Assembly: GCA_030323885.1 (NCBI GenBank)
Contig: CM059186.1
Coordinates: 22,401,849 to 22,465,848, forward strand
DNA length: 64,000 bases
Reading direction: 5' to 3'
Source: Branchipolynoe longqiensis
Lineage: Eukaryota; Annelida; Polychaeta; Phyllodocida; Polynoidae
Shown: positions 31,917 through 43,617 of the stretch, piece by piece
Layout: each line of letters starts with the position of its first letter
Numbering within the stretch: position 1 is the first letter of the stretch
Notes under the pieces: generated by a model
Databases searched by the model: none
What the model was told of the DNA's origin: nothing
The model's input: only the letters and a program-made list of their open reading frames with translations
Translations under genes and position numbers: made by a program

Positions 31917-33075
31917 TTGTTCACGGACGGAGTTGCCTGGCTGTGCCCCATTGATGGAACTGAGGGCTGGATGCGAGTAGACAGGATCGACTCAAACCAA
32001 TTGCGCGTCGCTGCCCGCGATGACGCAGATAGCGACCCACTCATTTTCTGTGTGGGGGGTGGTTGTGCCCGTGGCTGCTGCACCTGCGCCCACACGATCG
32101 GAGGCTGCACTGTTCAACTGCACCCCTGTCGGGTCTTCTGTGAATTGTTCCTGCGGGGTGACACTGATCCCGACTGGGAATATATCATGCATGGAGTGAT
32201 ATTCGGTTTTCATGTCATTAACAAGGCATGTGGGGCGCGCTACTGCCCCACACTAAAACGCACAGGTGACGCAAGGCATCGCGCATTGATATCCGAAAAG
32301 GTTGAGTCAGAGATAGTGAGTGGTTTCGTCTCCTGCGTCGACTGCAGGCCAGCATGCGTCCATAACGTCTTCTGTGTGCCCAACGATGGAGGTGGTGGAC
32401 GGACGATTGTTGACTGCAGCAGGCCCGCTGATGAGTCGGTTAATAACTTCACCGACGAGGCATGCGTTAAGTTCTCGTACAAGAACTTGGACAGTGTGGT
32501 GGACATGATGTCAGAGGGTGACTATATGTCCACTGTGGACATAAAGGATGCATATAGGGCAGTCAGCATACACTCTCGTGACAGGGACAGGCAAGGCCTT
32601 CAATGGAACTTCGACCCGGATAAGGGCGGCCCCCCACCTACACACAGGATAACCGTCTGTGCATGGGCCTCTCTTCGAGGCCATATGTATTTAGTAAAAT
32701 TTCGGACTTTGTTGTCCGTTGTGCTATTCGCGAGGGAGTCAAATGGGTAGTCAACTACCTGGACGACTTCTGCATCATCAGTACCAGGCCAGGCTGGTCG
32801 CGATGCTGAGGCGCATTGGCTTTCATATCAGTTTCAAAAAGTTTGCCTTCCCCGGTACCTCTGTTAGGTTCCTCGGAATAATACTGGGCTCGGTGGCCCT
32901 CGAGATGTGCCTCCCACCGGACAAGCTGGCCAAGCGCGCAGGGACCTTACTGCAAGTGTGTGGATGCCGTAAGGTCACATGGCGTGACCTTGAGCACCTT
33001 GGTGGACTCCTTGCACACTGCAGTCAGGTAGTTTGTGCGGTAAGACCTTCTGCCGTCGGATCTATGATGCCATAG
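31917..33075 (+). pseudogene. Ngaro-like element 1 reverse transcriptase
   Basis: RT blocks in order: FCVPNDGGGGRTIVDCSRP, SVNNFTDEACVKFSYKNLD, the first catalytic Asp in MSTVDIKDAYRAVSI, MGLSSRPYVFSKI in a shifted frame, YLDDF (32,756-32,767) and VRFLGIILGSV. A one-base change near 32,630 in a C run and another near 32,780 break the frame. RT of this group copies RNA into circular cDNA. Confidence 0.85.
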
Positions 33076-33720
33076 AGACGGTCCGGGAGCCTCACTTCTA
33101 TATGCGACTCTCTTCGGGGTTCAGGGAGGATGTCGATTGGTGGTTCGGCTTCGCAGCGCGTTTTAATGGCAAGGCCATGATATTAGGCCCCTTTGCCTAC
33201 CACGTCGCTTCATACAGCGACGCTCCCGGTTTCGGCTACGGCGCCCTGCATAGCTCGGATTGGATCGCCGGCGCCTTCAGTCCGGATGACGATGACAAGA
33301 TTTGTAGTGCCATTGGGCATCACCATGTACCCCCCGACCCCTCATGTGCCAGTGCCCGTATCAATGCGCGTGAGATGGTGGCGGCCTATGCTGCGGCGGT
33401 GCATTGGTCTCGAGTCTGGAGCAATAGTGCTATCGTCATGGTGACGGATAGCACAACTGTCTGTGCTGCCCTTAATACCGGCCGTTCTAAGAGCCCGGAG
33501 GTGATGGCCTTCCTCCGTAGGGTCTTCTGGCTCTCTGTGGAATATAACTTTGAGTTTTCTTCCGTGTTCATCCCTAGCAAGGACAACACAATCTGCGATG
33601 CACTAAGTCAGTTTGCCGACGCGGACTGCACTGCGCGACTCCGCGATGCTGACCCCACTGGCGCGATCTGTTGTAGTAACTTATTCTTTTCTCCTGACCC
33701 TTGTCTCTTCAGGAGCCGCG
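33033..33720 (+). pseudogene. Ngaro-like element 1 RNase H
   Basis: Frame with SDAPGFGYGALHSSDW, INAREMVAAYAAAVHW, MVTDSTTVCAALNTGRS and IPSKDNTICDALSQ, giving the D-E-D-D set typical of YR-retroelement RNase H. Confidence 0.85.
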
Positions 33721-33739
33721 GAGCTGCTGAAGGAGAAGG

Positions 33740-34681
33740 TGCTCTACCAGAGTCAGTCATATTCAACAAACTCGATTTTGACGAGGAACGTCCAGGTGAG
33801 GCGATACCTGGAGTTTGTGGGGGGAGTTCTCGGCAATGGTCTCTCCCCTACCATGCCCTCCGTTGCAGGTGGCCCTCTATGCAACCTGGTTGGCTAGGTC
33901 CCTGAAGTACTCCTCAGTCCTCAACTACTTGAGCTGGCTGAACTACTTCCTTCGTCGGGAGGGGTCGGAGCCCATCTCCTACACCGACTATGAGGTCGCC
34001 TCCACGCTCCGGGGCATCCGCGCGCAGTCGCTCCGCGGCGGGTGATGCCTATCCTGCCGGAAACACTGAGCCGGATGTTCAGGTGCTAGCCCGACACCCG
34101 CGACCACCGCGACCACCGCGCAGCTTTGCTCTGTAGCTTCCGGGCTCTGCTCCGGAAGTGCCAGGTGACCAAGTCAGAATCATCCCTTCTGCGGGGGGAC
34201 TTCCAGTTCTTCCCCTGCGGGATGATCATATCCATCAGGCAGTCAAAGACAATCCAATTCAAGGAACGGGTCCTGGAGGTCCCGGTGGCGCGATGCATGA
34301 ATCACGCCATATGTGCAGTTCACTGGTCGGAGATGCACTTCCGGGATGCACTTCCAGGCTGACGCGCTGGCCTTTCGTACCCCTCTGGAAGGCGGAGGCT
34401 CCTCGCCTCTCTCCTACCCCATCTACCAGTTGACACTCCGCATCTTCACCGAAAGGGCAGGACTCGATCCCACCACTGTCTCCTCTCACTCACTCCGACG
34501 TGGTGGGTGCACATACCTGTCGATGTGCGGAGCAACGATCGAGGAGCTCCGAACCAGGGGTGATTGGCAGACTGACACTGTTTTCACCTATCTCCAGACC
34601 CCCCTTACGATAAGGATCATCAACGATATGAGGGTGGCTATCTCATTGGCCGCCTCTCACCCTGAGACAATGGAGTATTAG
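33740..34681 (+). pseudogene. Ngaro-like element 1 tyrosine recombinase
   Basis: N-terminal part YLEFVGGVLGNG and LNYLSWLNYFLRREGSEP, a middle region in shifted frames, and the C-terminal catalytic block SHSLRRGGCTYLSM (HxxR), RGDWQTDTVFTYLQ (candidate Tyr nucleophile), ending at 34,681. The recombinase integrates circular cDNA without target duplication. Shifts near 34,045 and 34,330 break it. Confidence 0.85.
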
Positions 34682-34740
34682 GTTGAGATGAGACTGCTAA
34701 GTCCTGAGAGACATTTGGTTAGGGGATCCTTGGGATCTTG

Positions 34741-35072
34741 GCTATTAATCCCTGAGCCAGTTATTAAAGACAAACCAAACTTACTCTCTCTCCTATGTTC
34801 TTTTGTGTACCGGGAATTTATGTGATGTATAATGCATTATGTGAGTATAAATGCAAGGGTAACATGTACATCCTATATTTCCTTGTGCGCATTGGTGGAG
34901 CGACCCCCCTCCCAGCTGTCGGGTATTGCTGGGCGGGTGTCCCCTCGTGTCACACTCAGGAGGAAATCTTTTCTTAATTTTTTAGGGCTAGGGCTATTAA
35001 TCCCTGAGCCAGTTATTAAAGACAAACCAAACTTACTCTCTCTCCTATGTTCTTTTGTGTACCGGGAATTTA
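34741..35072 (+). repeat. Ngaro-like element 1, B1-A2-B2 block
   Basis: B1 34,741-34,820 and B2 34,993-35,072 are 80-bp copies (GCTATTAATCCCTGAGCCAG onward) flanking A2 34,821-34,967. Confidence 0.88.
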
Positions 35073-35079
35073 TATATAT

Positions 35080-35638
35080 ATAAATTTAAGGTGTTACATA
35101 TGGTATGGCGTTTTGGGAGGATTTGTTGGTTGTTGTTGGCATCCCTTGTGGCCAAGACACGGATTTTGAATGATTTAAACAAATTCATTTTAGCATTAAA
35201 TATGGTATGACATTATCTTAGGGTGGTTTCCCTGCGCATCCCTGCGGCCAAAACACATAGAATTTTTTTTTTTAGTTTAGCATAACCCATGGTATGGGGT
35301 TTGGGTTTTTGGGCGTTTTTTTTGCATCCCCTGATGACAAGACACATCGAATTTTTATATTTTTATTTTATTTTAGCAAAATATATGGTATGGCGTTTTG
35401 GTGTTGTTTGTTGGCATCCCCTACGGCAAAGACATAGGACTTTTATATTTTTTATATTTTAGCATAAAATATAGTATGGAGTTTTGGTTTTGTTGTTATC
35501 GTTCTTAGCATCCCCTGCAGCCCCGGCGGCCAAGACAATTAATTTTTAGTTATTTTAAATTGTTATTTGGCATAAAATATGGTATGGCTGGTTTTTATTG
35601 GTGGGTTTTTTATTGGCATCAGTTAAGCCAAGTGGGTT
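35080..35638 (+). repeat. ~100-bp AT-rich satellite
   Basis: Five to six units with ATGGTATGGCGTTTTGG, GTTGGCATCCCCTGCGGCC and AAGACAC. A single unit recurs at 43,990-44,060 with the same following sequence (GGTAATCTTCCTG). Confidence 0.75.
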
Positions 35639-35662
35639 TGGGGGGGGGGGGGGGGGGGGGGT
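35639..35662 (+). repeat. Poly-G run
   Basis: An uninterrupted G tract of over 20 bases. Its exact length may be an assembly artefact. Confidence 0.9.
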
Positions 35663-36675
35663 AATCTTCCTGTCTGTAGCCTGTACACCCGAATGCAACT
35701 CTACAAACTAACAATGGGTAACTAGCAAAGAATCAAAACAATTTGACAAATTAACAATAATAACATCAAAATAAACCACAAGTTAGGTAATTACATATTG
35801 AATTTTCTTTTCTTTTATTATAAAATATGTGTAAAAAACTATAAAGTATCGTGTGAAATGCGTGCACACACAAAACACCATAAGGCATCATGTATAATGT
35901 GTGTACAACTGTAAAGCGTCATGTGTAATGCGTTAAAAACATAGAACATCGTGTATGTGTAAAGGACCAATTGCTCCCAATTGGGCCCCCACCTCGAACA
36001 GACCTTGACTGTGAACCTGGGACCCCGCCAAAAAATATTCCCAAATTGGGGCCCCATCTCCTTTTGCCGGGCCTGAATAAGACTACTCTGGATGCTTCGC
36101 CCACCTCACACTGAATGGTCAATAGTAATTTAGTTTCTTTTGTGGTTGTTTATTTACCCTGTCTATAATAAGTAAGTCGCATCACAGCTTGTTTTCATTG
36201 CTGAACAGCAATAGTCTCAATTTGGTAGTAGCCTTGTCTTCTTAGCTGTTAGTAGTTATCTCAGTGTTTTTTGGTGTCACATTTGCAATATTTTGGTGTA
36301 TACCTGCCCCCTGCGTTCGTGTTACTCCGTTTACACTGTGACTTTTTGAGGTCGGGGTATGAGGTCATTTGAAGAATTTTTAGGAGTTAGGTCTTGAATA
36401 ATAGTCTTGAGTGCTCACAGACTACATCAGATGAACTCGCTGTCTTTGTTCTTAGAAAATTACCTCTAGCCCCTTTATTGTAGTTTTTAGGCTATTGGGA
36501 TTTATAGTCAGTTGAGTTTGACCTCAAATTTTAGGGAATCATGCACTAATATGATGACAGGAACAGGCCACCGTAGCATTATCTCAGCCTGAGTAGGGGA
36601 CCTTGAACCAACTAAATGTAATAAGAACAACGAAAGAAACTGAATACAATTTATCCCACACTACTAGTGTAACTA
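35663..36675. other. No gene recognised
   Basis: AT-rich non-coding sequence. A short imperfect palindrome around TTGCTCCCAATTGGGCCCCC / CCAAATTGGGGCCCC lies near 35,970-36,052. Confidence 0.5.
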
Positions 36676-36676
36676 A

Positions 36677-37161
36677 TACCCCAGTCACACGAGGCCTGCG
36701 TTCGCTAACGATCGATTCGCGACGTCAAAACGTCCTTCTTGCGCCCTCCTTAGGCCCTGATTGAGTGCTGTCACCGCGAGGACACCAACCTCCCGGCGTC
36801 CATTTCGGGAATTTTGGACGCAAGGAGGTTGCTGCTGCTGCACATGCAACCTCCTTACGTCCTGTTCCGGCGGCGCCATTCAAAATGGTTAGTGCCCTGG
36901 CGCTGCCCTGGCGCCGCCCTGGGTTGGCAAGTTGCCGGCGATCTGGCGCCGACATGGCGCTGACACATGCGATGCTGCAGTCACCATGTGGTCGGTGCCG
37001 ACCGGGCGCCGACATGGCGCCGATCTGGCGCCGACATGGCGCCGACCTGGCGCCGACCACGTATTTGAATAAATGTATCAAATGGGACACTGGGAGGTTG
37101 GCGTTCTTTTGGGCGTAAGGAGGTCGGAGGCGGACGCTGGCTCTCGTGTGACTGGGGTATA
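36677..37161. mobile_element. Inverted-repeat element with TACCCCAGTCACACGAG ends and GGCGCC repeats
   Basis: TACCCCAGTCACACGAG at left is inverted at right (CTCGTGTGACTGGGGTA). TAA flanks both sides, a Harbinger-like 3-bp duplication. The interior has GGCGCCGACATGGCGCCGA-type repeats (36,900-37,060) and long inverted arms around GGAGGTTG. No transposase. Confidence 0.8.
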
Positions 37162-37248
37162 ACATCAGCCTGGTGAATTACGTATGCATAGGTCCTGATA
37201 TGACCTTAGATGTTTCCAGGACGTAAAACTCCAACAACCAACCAACCA

Positions 37249-37875
37249 ACCTATGCATAGCTGTATGTACAATGGCGTTTGGTTGTTGAGGCTTTGCGTC
37301 CTGGCAACAGCTAAGGTCATATCAGGATGAGGACTGACTTGTGACAGTGCACACCTATGACATAATACTGCTGCCACACTGGGAGACTGTGCTTCCTGAA
37401 CGCACTCAGTCACACTATCCGTTCGTTCGTTGTTGTTGTTTTACTTCCTAGCAACATCTAAGGTCATATCAGGACGGGTACCGACTTGTAAAGTGCCAAC
37501 TCATGGCGACTTTATAGTCCTGCCCCACTGGGAAATCAGGCTGCTGGCACCATGATCCGTTATCCCACTCAGTCACATTATCCTGACATTTAGCTTACCA
37601 ATCCTTGCCCTATCCTATTAATGCCGAGCACCAGGCTAGGAAGCAACAAGTATCAATTTAATAAGTCATTGGTTTGACTCCCGACGTTCCGCACGCGACG
37701 CCCTCGCTCTGCCGATTAGGCCATCGCGCCCGGTGTCACACTATCCTGATACTGAGCAAATCAGCCATGGTCCTATTCTAATAATGCTGAGCACCAGGCT
37801 AGGTATTGACAAGTATCAATGTGGTAATCAATTAGTTTGACGCGGCCTATGTTTGAACTCACGAGATTCTCTCCC
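37249..37875 (-). mobile_element. tRNA-derived SINE split by a younger SINE
   Basis: Outer SINE pieces 37,249-37,420 and 37,735-37,875 are collinear when the inner element is removed. A tail-only fragment of the same family in plus orientation lies just upstream (37,185-37,240). Confidence 0.8.
37421..37734 (-). mobile_element. Inner SINE with a different tRNA-like head
   Basis: Flanked by the 12-bp duplication GTCACACTATCC (37,409-37,420 and 37,735-37,746). Body and tail are those of the common SINE. However, the 5' head (37,681-37,734) reads CGCGATGGCCTAATCGGCAG on the minus strand, unlike the head of other copies, and the usual B box region is replaced. Confidence 0.85.
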
Positions 37876-38090
37876 TGCATTAAGAAAGATTATTAATTAA
37901 TTTGAAATGAACTCGTACCCTTATTATTCTCCATTCAATCAAATACTACTTCTTCGTTGTATGTATTTCTACCAGTTTGTAATGTTGTAACGTGCCCCCC
38001 CCCCCCTCCACCCTCCGTAGCATACCTACTAACTTTGGTATAGAGGAAGGGATGTATTAAATAGTTGTGTAGTTGATGGTAAAAAATTAC

Positions 38091-38251
38091 CTGTAATTTG
38101 GTTCTACCACCTTGGCAGAGAATACATAAATTCCAGCGTACTCCCGTGGAAGTAGCAAGCCTGCATTAGAAGAACCATTAAAGATCTCGTAGGGTTCCTG
38201 GCAGAAGTCACATTGTGTACGATTCGCATCTGAGAAACAACTTTCAAAGTT
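38091..38251 (-). CDS. CATSPERD/CATSPERE-like: CatSper auxiliary subunit delta/epsilon-like, internal exon D
   Basis: Acceptor TTTCTTTCTGTTTCAG and donor CAG/GTAATT bound 161 nt, phase 0 in and phase 2 out. It encodes the membrane-proximal ectodomain from NFESCFSDANRTQCDF, through EPYEIFNGSSNAG, to the conserved strand EYAGIYVFSAKVVEPNY. Four cysteines and two N-glycosylation sequons (NRT, NGS) fit an extracellular disulfide-bonded domain. The codon split at the 3' border is completed as Ser by the first base of the last exon. Recognition as CatSper rests on the GIYVF-x-A-x-VVxPxYSYC pattern. Confidence 0.82.
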
Positions 38252-38805
38252 CTGAAACAGAAAGAAACAAATGCCATTGGTACATAAGCTTTCCATACTT
38301 ATCGTAAAATGATGCAAACTGCAGCGGCATGGCCATATTTCCCTTTCATCAAGTTTGGCCAAGACCATCTTGCAAGGCACAGTTAAAGGTAGATACAAGA
38401 TTCACCCCGTACTGCTGCAGTAGGGTTGCAAACCAACCCTATGTAAAAGCTGTCGAAAATGCGGGTCAAAGAATTGAGAGCCTAATTTTACAATCTAAGA
38501 AGCAACAATTATTCTTTACATATATCTTATTGATAGCCTGCTATCTCTGAGTTGAAAAATATAATATAATATCTAGTTTAATAAGATTTAAAAGTGAAAT
38601 AGACGGCGTTCTGCGGCCGCCATCTTGTCTTTTTGCATTCTCTCTCATTCACCAACTCTGTGCCGATATAAGTAGCCATTTTATACTGGAGCCACAGTTT
38701 CTAGTTCATGTTCCATACTAATCCTATTTTCGCCATTATTTAGACTATGTTGTCATTCACCCGTGTACTACAAGTACCGGGTGAATCCTTTATCTAAGTT
38801 AAAGG
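38252..38805. other. Intronic DNA, no gene recognised
   Basis: No repeat boundary or exon found between exon D and the LINE remnant at 38,806. Confidence 0.5.
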
Positions 38806-38996
38806 GTGGTGGAAAAACAAGGTGGACAAAGGAAGAGGTAGGAAGACAACATCAGGAACTGACAGGCTGCGAGTTCGGCAAGTTCCAGAGGGCAGTGGAG
38901 AACAGGGAAACCTGGAGAAAACTGGTTGCAAAGTCATATGTGGTACCCTACGACCCTCATGGTTAAGAGATTGATGATGAAGATGATGATGATGGT
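38806..38996 (+). pseudogene. 3' terminus of a LINE (ENDO/RT C-terminus and GAT-rich tail)
   Basis: Reads GGGKTRWTKEEVGRQ, FQRAVENRETWRKLVAKS and a stop, followed by a (GATGAT)n tail. The pattern W-x5-R-x2-WR-x-LV is usual at the C-terminus of RTE/CR1-type RTs. The rest of the element is missing. Confidence 0.6.
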
Positions 38997-39361
38997 GATC
39001 CCTGTTCCACATTGAACACAAATCACGACAGGAGGGAGAAGGTTGTGATCTTTTGTTGAGATAATTACTTTCAAAGTTTTGCTAATAACTAAACCCCCCA
39101 CACACAAAAATCGCCAGTTCAATGCATCCTTTACTTACAGTTCTAATTCTAGTTATAGTACGTGTTCAGTTGACAGTTCAGAGTAAATGGTCGGTAAAAA
39201 TAAACCGGAATGGCATTCTTAAAGATCTGGGACAGTTGTGATGAAGACTGGCCCATCAATCACTAGTTCCAATGGTTTTTGTTATTTGAATTGAAATTGT
39301 GCAGAACCTTGATTTTTTAGCTATAATACAACATACTCTTTCCAAGTACACATCTATTTGT

Positions 39362-40344
39362 ATGTCATCATCATCATCATCGTGTCGGTCACGATGAGAC
39401 AAAGACTGCTTTCATTACTTGACTGCCGCTCTCCATTTAGCTCTCTGCTGTGAGAGTGATGTCCATGAGTCGGTCTTAATGTCTCTCAGCTTCAGGTTTC
39501 TCTTGATGGTATCCTTGAATTGGAGATGAGGGTGCCCTCTCTTTCTGTAACCAGAACACAGTTGAGAGTAGAGGATCTGCTTTGGTAGCCTGTCTGATGA
39601 CATCCTCATGAGGTGTCCAGTCCACCGGAGATTCCTTTTGATAAGAAGATCTTCCATGGAGGGCAGCCCCGTCCGTTCGAGTATTTCCTTAATTATCACT
39701 TTGTCCTTCCAGGTTAGCCTTATGATTGAAGGCAGATGTCACATCATGAAGGCATGCAGCTTTTTCACCTGTCGTCTGTACACTGTCCAGGCCTCGGCTC
39801 CGTATAGTAGGGTGGATAGCACGATTGCATGGTAGATCTTGCCTTTGACCCGCATGGATACATGGTGGTTGTTCCAGAGTTTCTGGCGTAGTCAGCCGAA
39901 AGATGCGCTAGCCTTGGCCATCCTCCTCTGTATTTCAGCATCAATGCGTCCATCACTTGATATAGTGCTTCCGAGGTAGGTGAATTCCGAAACAGAGTTC
40001 AGCTTGTTTCCGTCAGCCATGATATCCTCCTGTCGGGTTCTTGTAGAGTTGGGTTGGTACAGCACCTCCATCTTCTTGATGTTAATTTTCAAGCCAAACT
40101 TCTTTGATGCATCGGAGAAAGCATCCACTACTTTCTGGATCTCTTCAGCAGAGTGGGCAACCAGTGCACTGTCATCTGCGAATAGCAGCTCTCTCACCAG
40201 TATCCGAGTTGTATTGGTCTTCGCTCTAAAGTGTGCGACATTGAATAGGTCAGCGCTCTGTCTGGACTGTATATAGATGCCATCCCCCATGTCTGGGAAC
40301 CAATGGACCAATATCATTGGGGAAGTCAGAAAGCATCTGGACAC
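39362..40344 (-). pseudogene. RTE-like LINE remnant (RT C-terminal half)
   Basis: Frame with LLFADDSALVAHSAEEIQ (catalytic ADD), EFTYLGSTISSDGRID, QRRMAKASASFG, LRWTGHLMRMSSDRLPKQ and KRNLKLRDIKTDSWTSL. These match a LINE family often labelled craniofacial development protein 2-like in animal databases (RTE group, from memory). Two in-frame TGA codons, at 39,892 and ~39,732, sit where CGA would be expected (CpG decay). The short 3' UTR ends in an (ATG)n tail at 39,362-39,380. Confidence 0.82.
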
Positions 40345-40345
40345 T

Positions 40346-42284
40346 ACCTGCCCAATAAAAAAAACTTAAAATCAAAAACAACCAAGACCCATGGGTAACC
40401 CCAGAATTAATCAATCTAATTATGGACAAATATAAAACAGGTAAATTAGCCAAAGCAAGCGAGCGACTACTAGACATAGAAAACTACCATAAAGCAAGAA
40501 ATCATAACCAGAAATCAGTGAGAAAAGCCAAAAGACAGTACATTGTCAAACAAGACCAGCAATGGGGAAAAAACTCGCACAAATTCTGGAACAATGTGAA
40601 AATACTACTACCAAATAATAATAATGAAGAATGGATTACCCTTTACAACAACGAGGGGATGGAAATCAGCAACAACGAAACTGCTAATATAATGAACAAA
40701 TATTTTTCTACCATAGGCGATAAACTATCCAAGCAGTTCAACACAAACTGGACCACAAAAGCGCCACAATTAAGCACAGACATTGGAGATTGCACAACCA
40801 CAATAAAAGAGATAAGTGAGCTCATAAAATCAATTCATTGCAACAAGCCTTCGGGCATTGAAAATACCTCAAGTATAGTATTGAAGGATGCACTCGGATG
40901 CATCCCAGATTTTATATGTGAGCTATACAACAAATCGTTCACAGAAGGTACTTATGTGGACTGCTGGAAACTAGCCAAAGTAAAACCGCTCCACAAAGGA
41001 GGGGATAAACAGGTACTGGGAAACTATAGACCGATCTCCATACTCCCACTGCCTGGTAAACTAATGGAAAAAATAATGCATAGGCATATTATGGACCACC
41101 TAAACGAACACAAAATATTAAACAGTAAACAGGGCGGTTTTAGAAAATACCACTCGACAATAAAAACAATTGCTAACTTAATAACTGATATTGCAAACAG
41201 TATCAATAAAAAGAACCTTGTGGGTGCAGCGTTCATAGACTTCAGCAAAGCGTTTGACATGGTGGACCACCCTATCCCAAGGAGCAAACTAACCCAAATG
41301 GGAATAACGGGAGTAACAGGAAAATGTCTAGCGAGCTATCTAGAAAACAGAAAGCAATGCACCACAGTAAATGGATCCATATCCAATGAGGAAAAGATAA
41401 CTTGCGGAGTACCCCAAGGGTCAGTCCTGGGGCCACTTCTCTTCCTCATATATATTAACGATCTAAACAACTGGCTAGAAATTGAAAACATCCAACTATA
41501 TGCAGATGATATCGTGGTATATGCCGCAGGCAAAACAACCAAAGAAATAGAAACAAAACTGAATCTAACACTAACAAAACTAATCGAGTGGTGCCAACTA
41601 AATAGGTTAACGATAAACAACAGCAAGTCAAAAACAGTACTATTTGGTACCAGGCTAACAAGCAACGATAAAATAAAGTGTCTTCTGGGAAACACCGAAC
41701 TGGAACAAGTAGACAACTACCGATATCTGGGAGTGGATCTAGACAGACACCTAAATTATGACCTCTGCATAACAAATACTATCAAAAAAGTAAACCATAA
41801 AATATGGCTACTGGCTAAACTGAGATATTACATCACTGAAAACATGGCAATTAAAATATATAAAGGCATGATCCTCCCCTACTTTGACTATGGTGATGTA
41901 GTATACATGGGAGGAAATACAAAACTATTAAACAAACTGCAGGTGCTACAAAATAGAGCCCTTAAATTATGCCTCCAGGTGCACAAAAGATATCCCACAA
42001 TCGAATTACACAAAAAATGCAATGCAACACTACTAACAAGTAGAAGGGAAACGCACCTTAAAATACTGGCACACCATTACACCACAAAACCAGGCTACAC
42101 AGCAACCCCCCGTAGGGACACCAGGCGAATGGCAGCCCCAGTGCTACTGACAGCAATAAGTAACACCAAAATTTATGAGAGAAGTGTACTGGCCATGGCG
42201 GCACATGCCTGGCATAATCAACCTACACAACAACGGGCAATCAAAAGCATGGACCACTGTAAAAGGTCCTTAAAGAAAACATAA
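40346..42284 (+). CDS. Reverse transcriptase of a Jockey/CR1-group LINE (5' truncated, open)
   Basis: An uninterrupted frame of more than 620 codons. It starts after PWVTPELINLI (end of the endonuclease linker) and contains NYRPISILPLPGKLMEKI, AAFIDFSKAFDMVDH, CGVPQGSVLGPLLFLIYIND, the YADD catalytic box (41,499-41,510), YRYLGVDLDRHLNYD and LQNRALKLCL. No RNase H follows. It would copy LINE RNA at a nicked target. The intact frame implies a fairly recent insertion; the missing endonuclease makes it non-autonomous. Clade within the Jockey/CR1/Rex group is not settled. It abuts the RTE remnant head-to-head. Confidence 0.88.
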
Positions 42285-42948
42285 TACACAACCACCTACT
42301 GAAGAAACAATATCTCACCTGATCTTGGGCGCAGTCACTGCTTGCTGTGTTCTAACACAAAAAGCAAAAGACAGGCCAGAAAAGATGGTAGATATTACAA
42401 ATACGGAAACTAGCCCTACTAAGTACTAAGGAATTCGGAAGGACTATCACCATACGGCGCAGTCCGTCTGGGTATGTGTACTGGCACAAACCAAAGCAGA
42501 ACCGGGCAGGCCACGGTCATGCATCCGAATCACCCTGGAATACAAAATGGCTAACCACACAACACAGCCATCCCACATAGTCGCAGTCCTGAAGGGTCCA
42601 GGGGTGTTCTGGCGCGCTGGTGTACTATCTAAGGACAGGGCATGGATGAAAGGATGCTGTAACAAACCACAATGGGATGGGATGTCATCTGCGTAGATGT
42701 ACATAGTAGACTAAGTTAGCATATACAGGTTAGGAAAAAACTTTGAAAATTCAAAAAAACTAATATAGAAACTACTAACACCCAAAACTGCAAAGGTTGG
42801 CCCGAGAAAGATCAGGTAAAGACTCCTGAGTGCGGGACCAGACCAATCCAGTATTACAGCTGTCCAGCGTTGAAAATAAGCACCCTCGCGGGAGCTTATA
42901 CATTATGGGCAGAATAAAAGACTTGTCACAACAACAACAAAAAATGTA
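42285..42948. other. Probable 3' UTR of the LINE and unassigned DNA
   Basis: Continues after the LINE stop without an evident tail or target duplication. A short reversed ORF at 42,447-42,704 shows no domain. Confidence 0.4.
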
Positions 42949-43022
42949 CTGGATGTTCATAAAGACATGCCGTCCTGATCTGACCTTAGATGTTGCTATG
43001 ATGTAAATCAACAACAAACAAC
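42949..43022 (+). mobile_element. SINE 3' fragment
   Basis: Only the terminal body (CTGACCTTAGATGTTGCTA) and CAACAAAC tail of the common SINE remain. Confidence 0.75.
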
Positions 43023-43617
43023 CAATCACAAAGACATGACGTTAGTATAAAGAATGAATAGCCAATTAATTCTAGGGTAGATTTCCATACATATACATTG
43101 GGAAATGGGGTAGAGAGCAGCTAGGTTTGAAGACAGTGGGAGTGTCAGATCAATCTTTATATAGATTTTGTCTGGCCATTAAATATTAAAATGCACAATT
43201 CTGGCAGAAAGTGTCCAGCAATGGCAATTATTACTTAGCGTGTAGATTCACAAAATACTCATGATATTCAAATTTGTGTCTGGATCTAATGCCATATTTG
43301 TTTACTATAAACAGTTGGATATTTATAATAGTTGGCTCCAAGCAATAGCATGCAGAGAGGGATTGCAGAGCATGTGACGACCCCGGGCATCCAAACCAGG
43401 GCATAATTCAAATGTCTTCCTTTCTCACATGTCTCAGCACGAGACCCTATACCGTTTAAGGGCATGCAGTCAAGGAGTTGGCCCTAGGCATCACAAAACC
43501 TCTGCATGCCACTGGCTCCAAGTGTTATGTTAATTGTCAGTATAGTGAATTTGTTGTGGGGGGGAAATAAATGTTCTATATATAATTAGGTAGTCTTTGA
43601 ATGCTAAACCTTGTGAA
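43023..43617. other. No gene recognised
   Basis: AT-rich, non-coding. Confidence 0.5.

Larger units (their letters stand above)
29767..35072 (+). mobile_element. Ngaro-like tyrosine-recombinase retrotransposon 1
   Basis: 5.3 kb. Split direct repeats are in the order A1 (29,767-29,916), coding region, B1 (34,741-34,820), A2 (34,821-34,967), B2 (34,993-35,072), the layout known for Ngaro and PAT elements. The coding region gives Gag with a zinc knuckle, RT, RNase H and tyrosine recombinase. No adenine methyltransferase (typical of DIRS and PAT) was seen, hence Ngaro-like. Multiple frameshifts make it inactive. It lies antisense to the CatSper gene in its largest intron. Confidence 0.88.
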
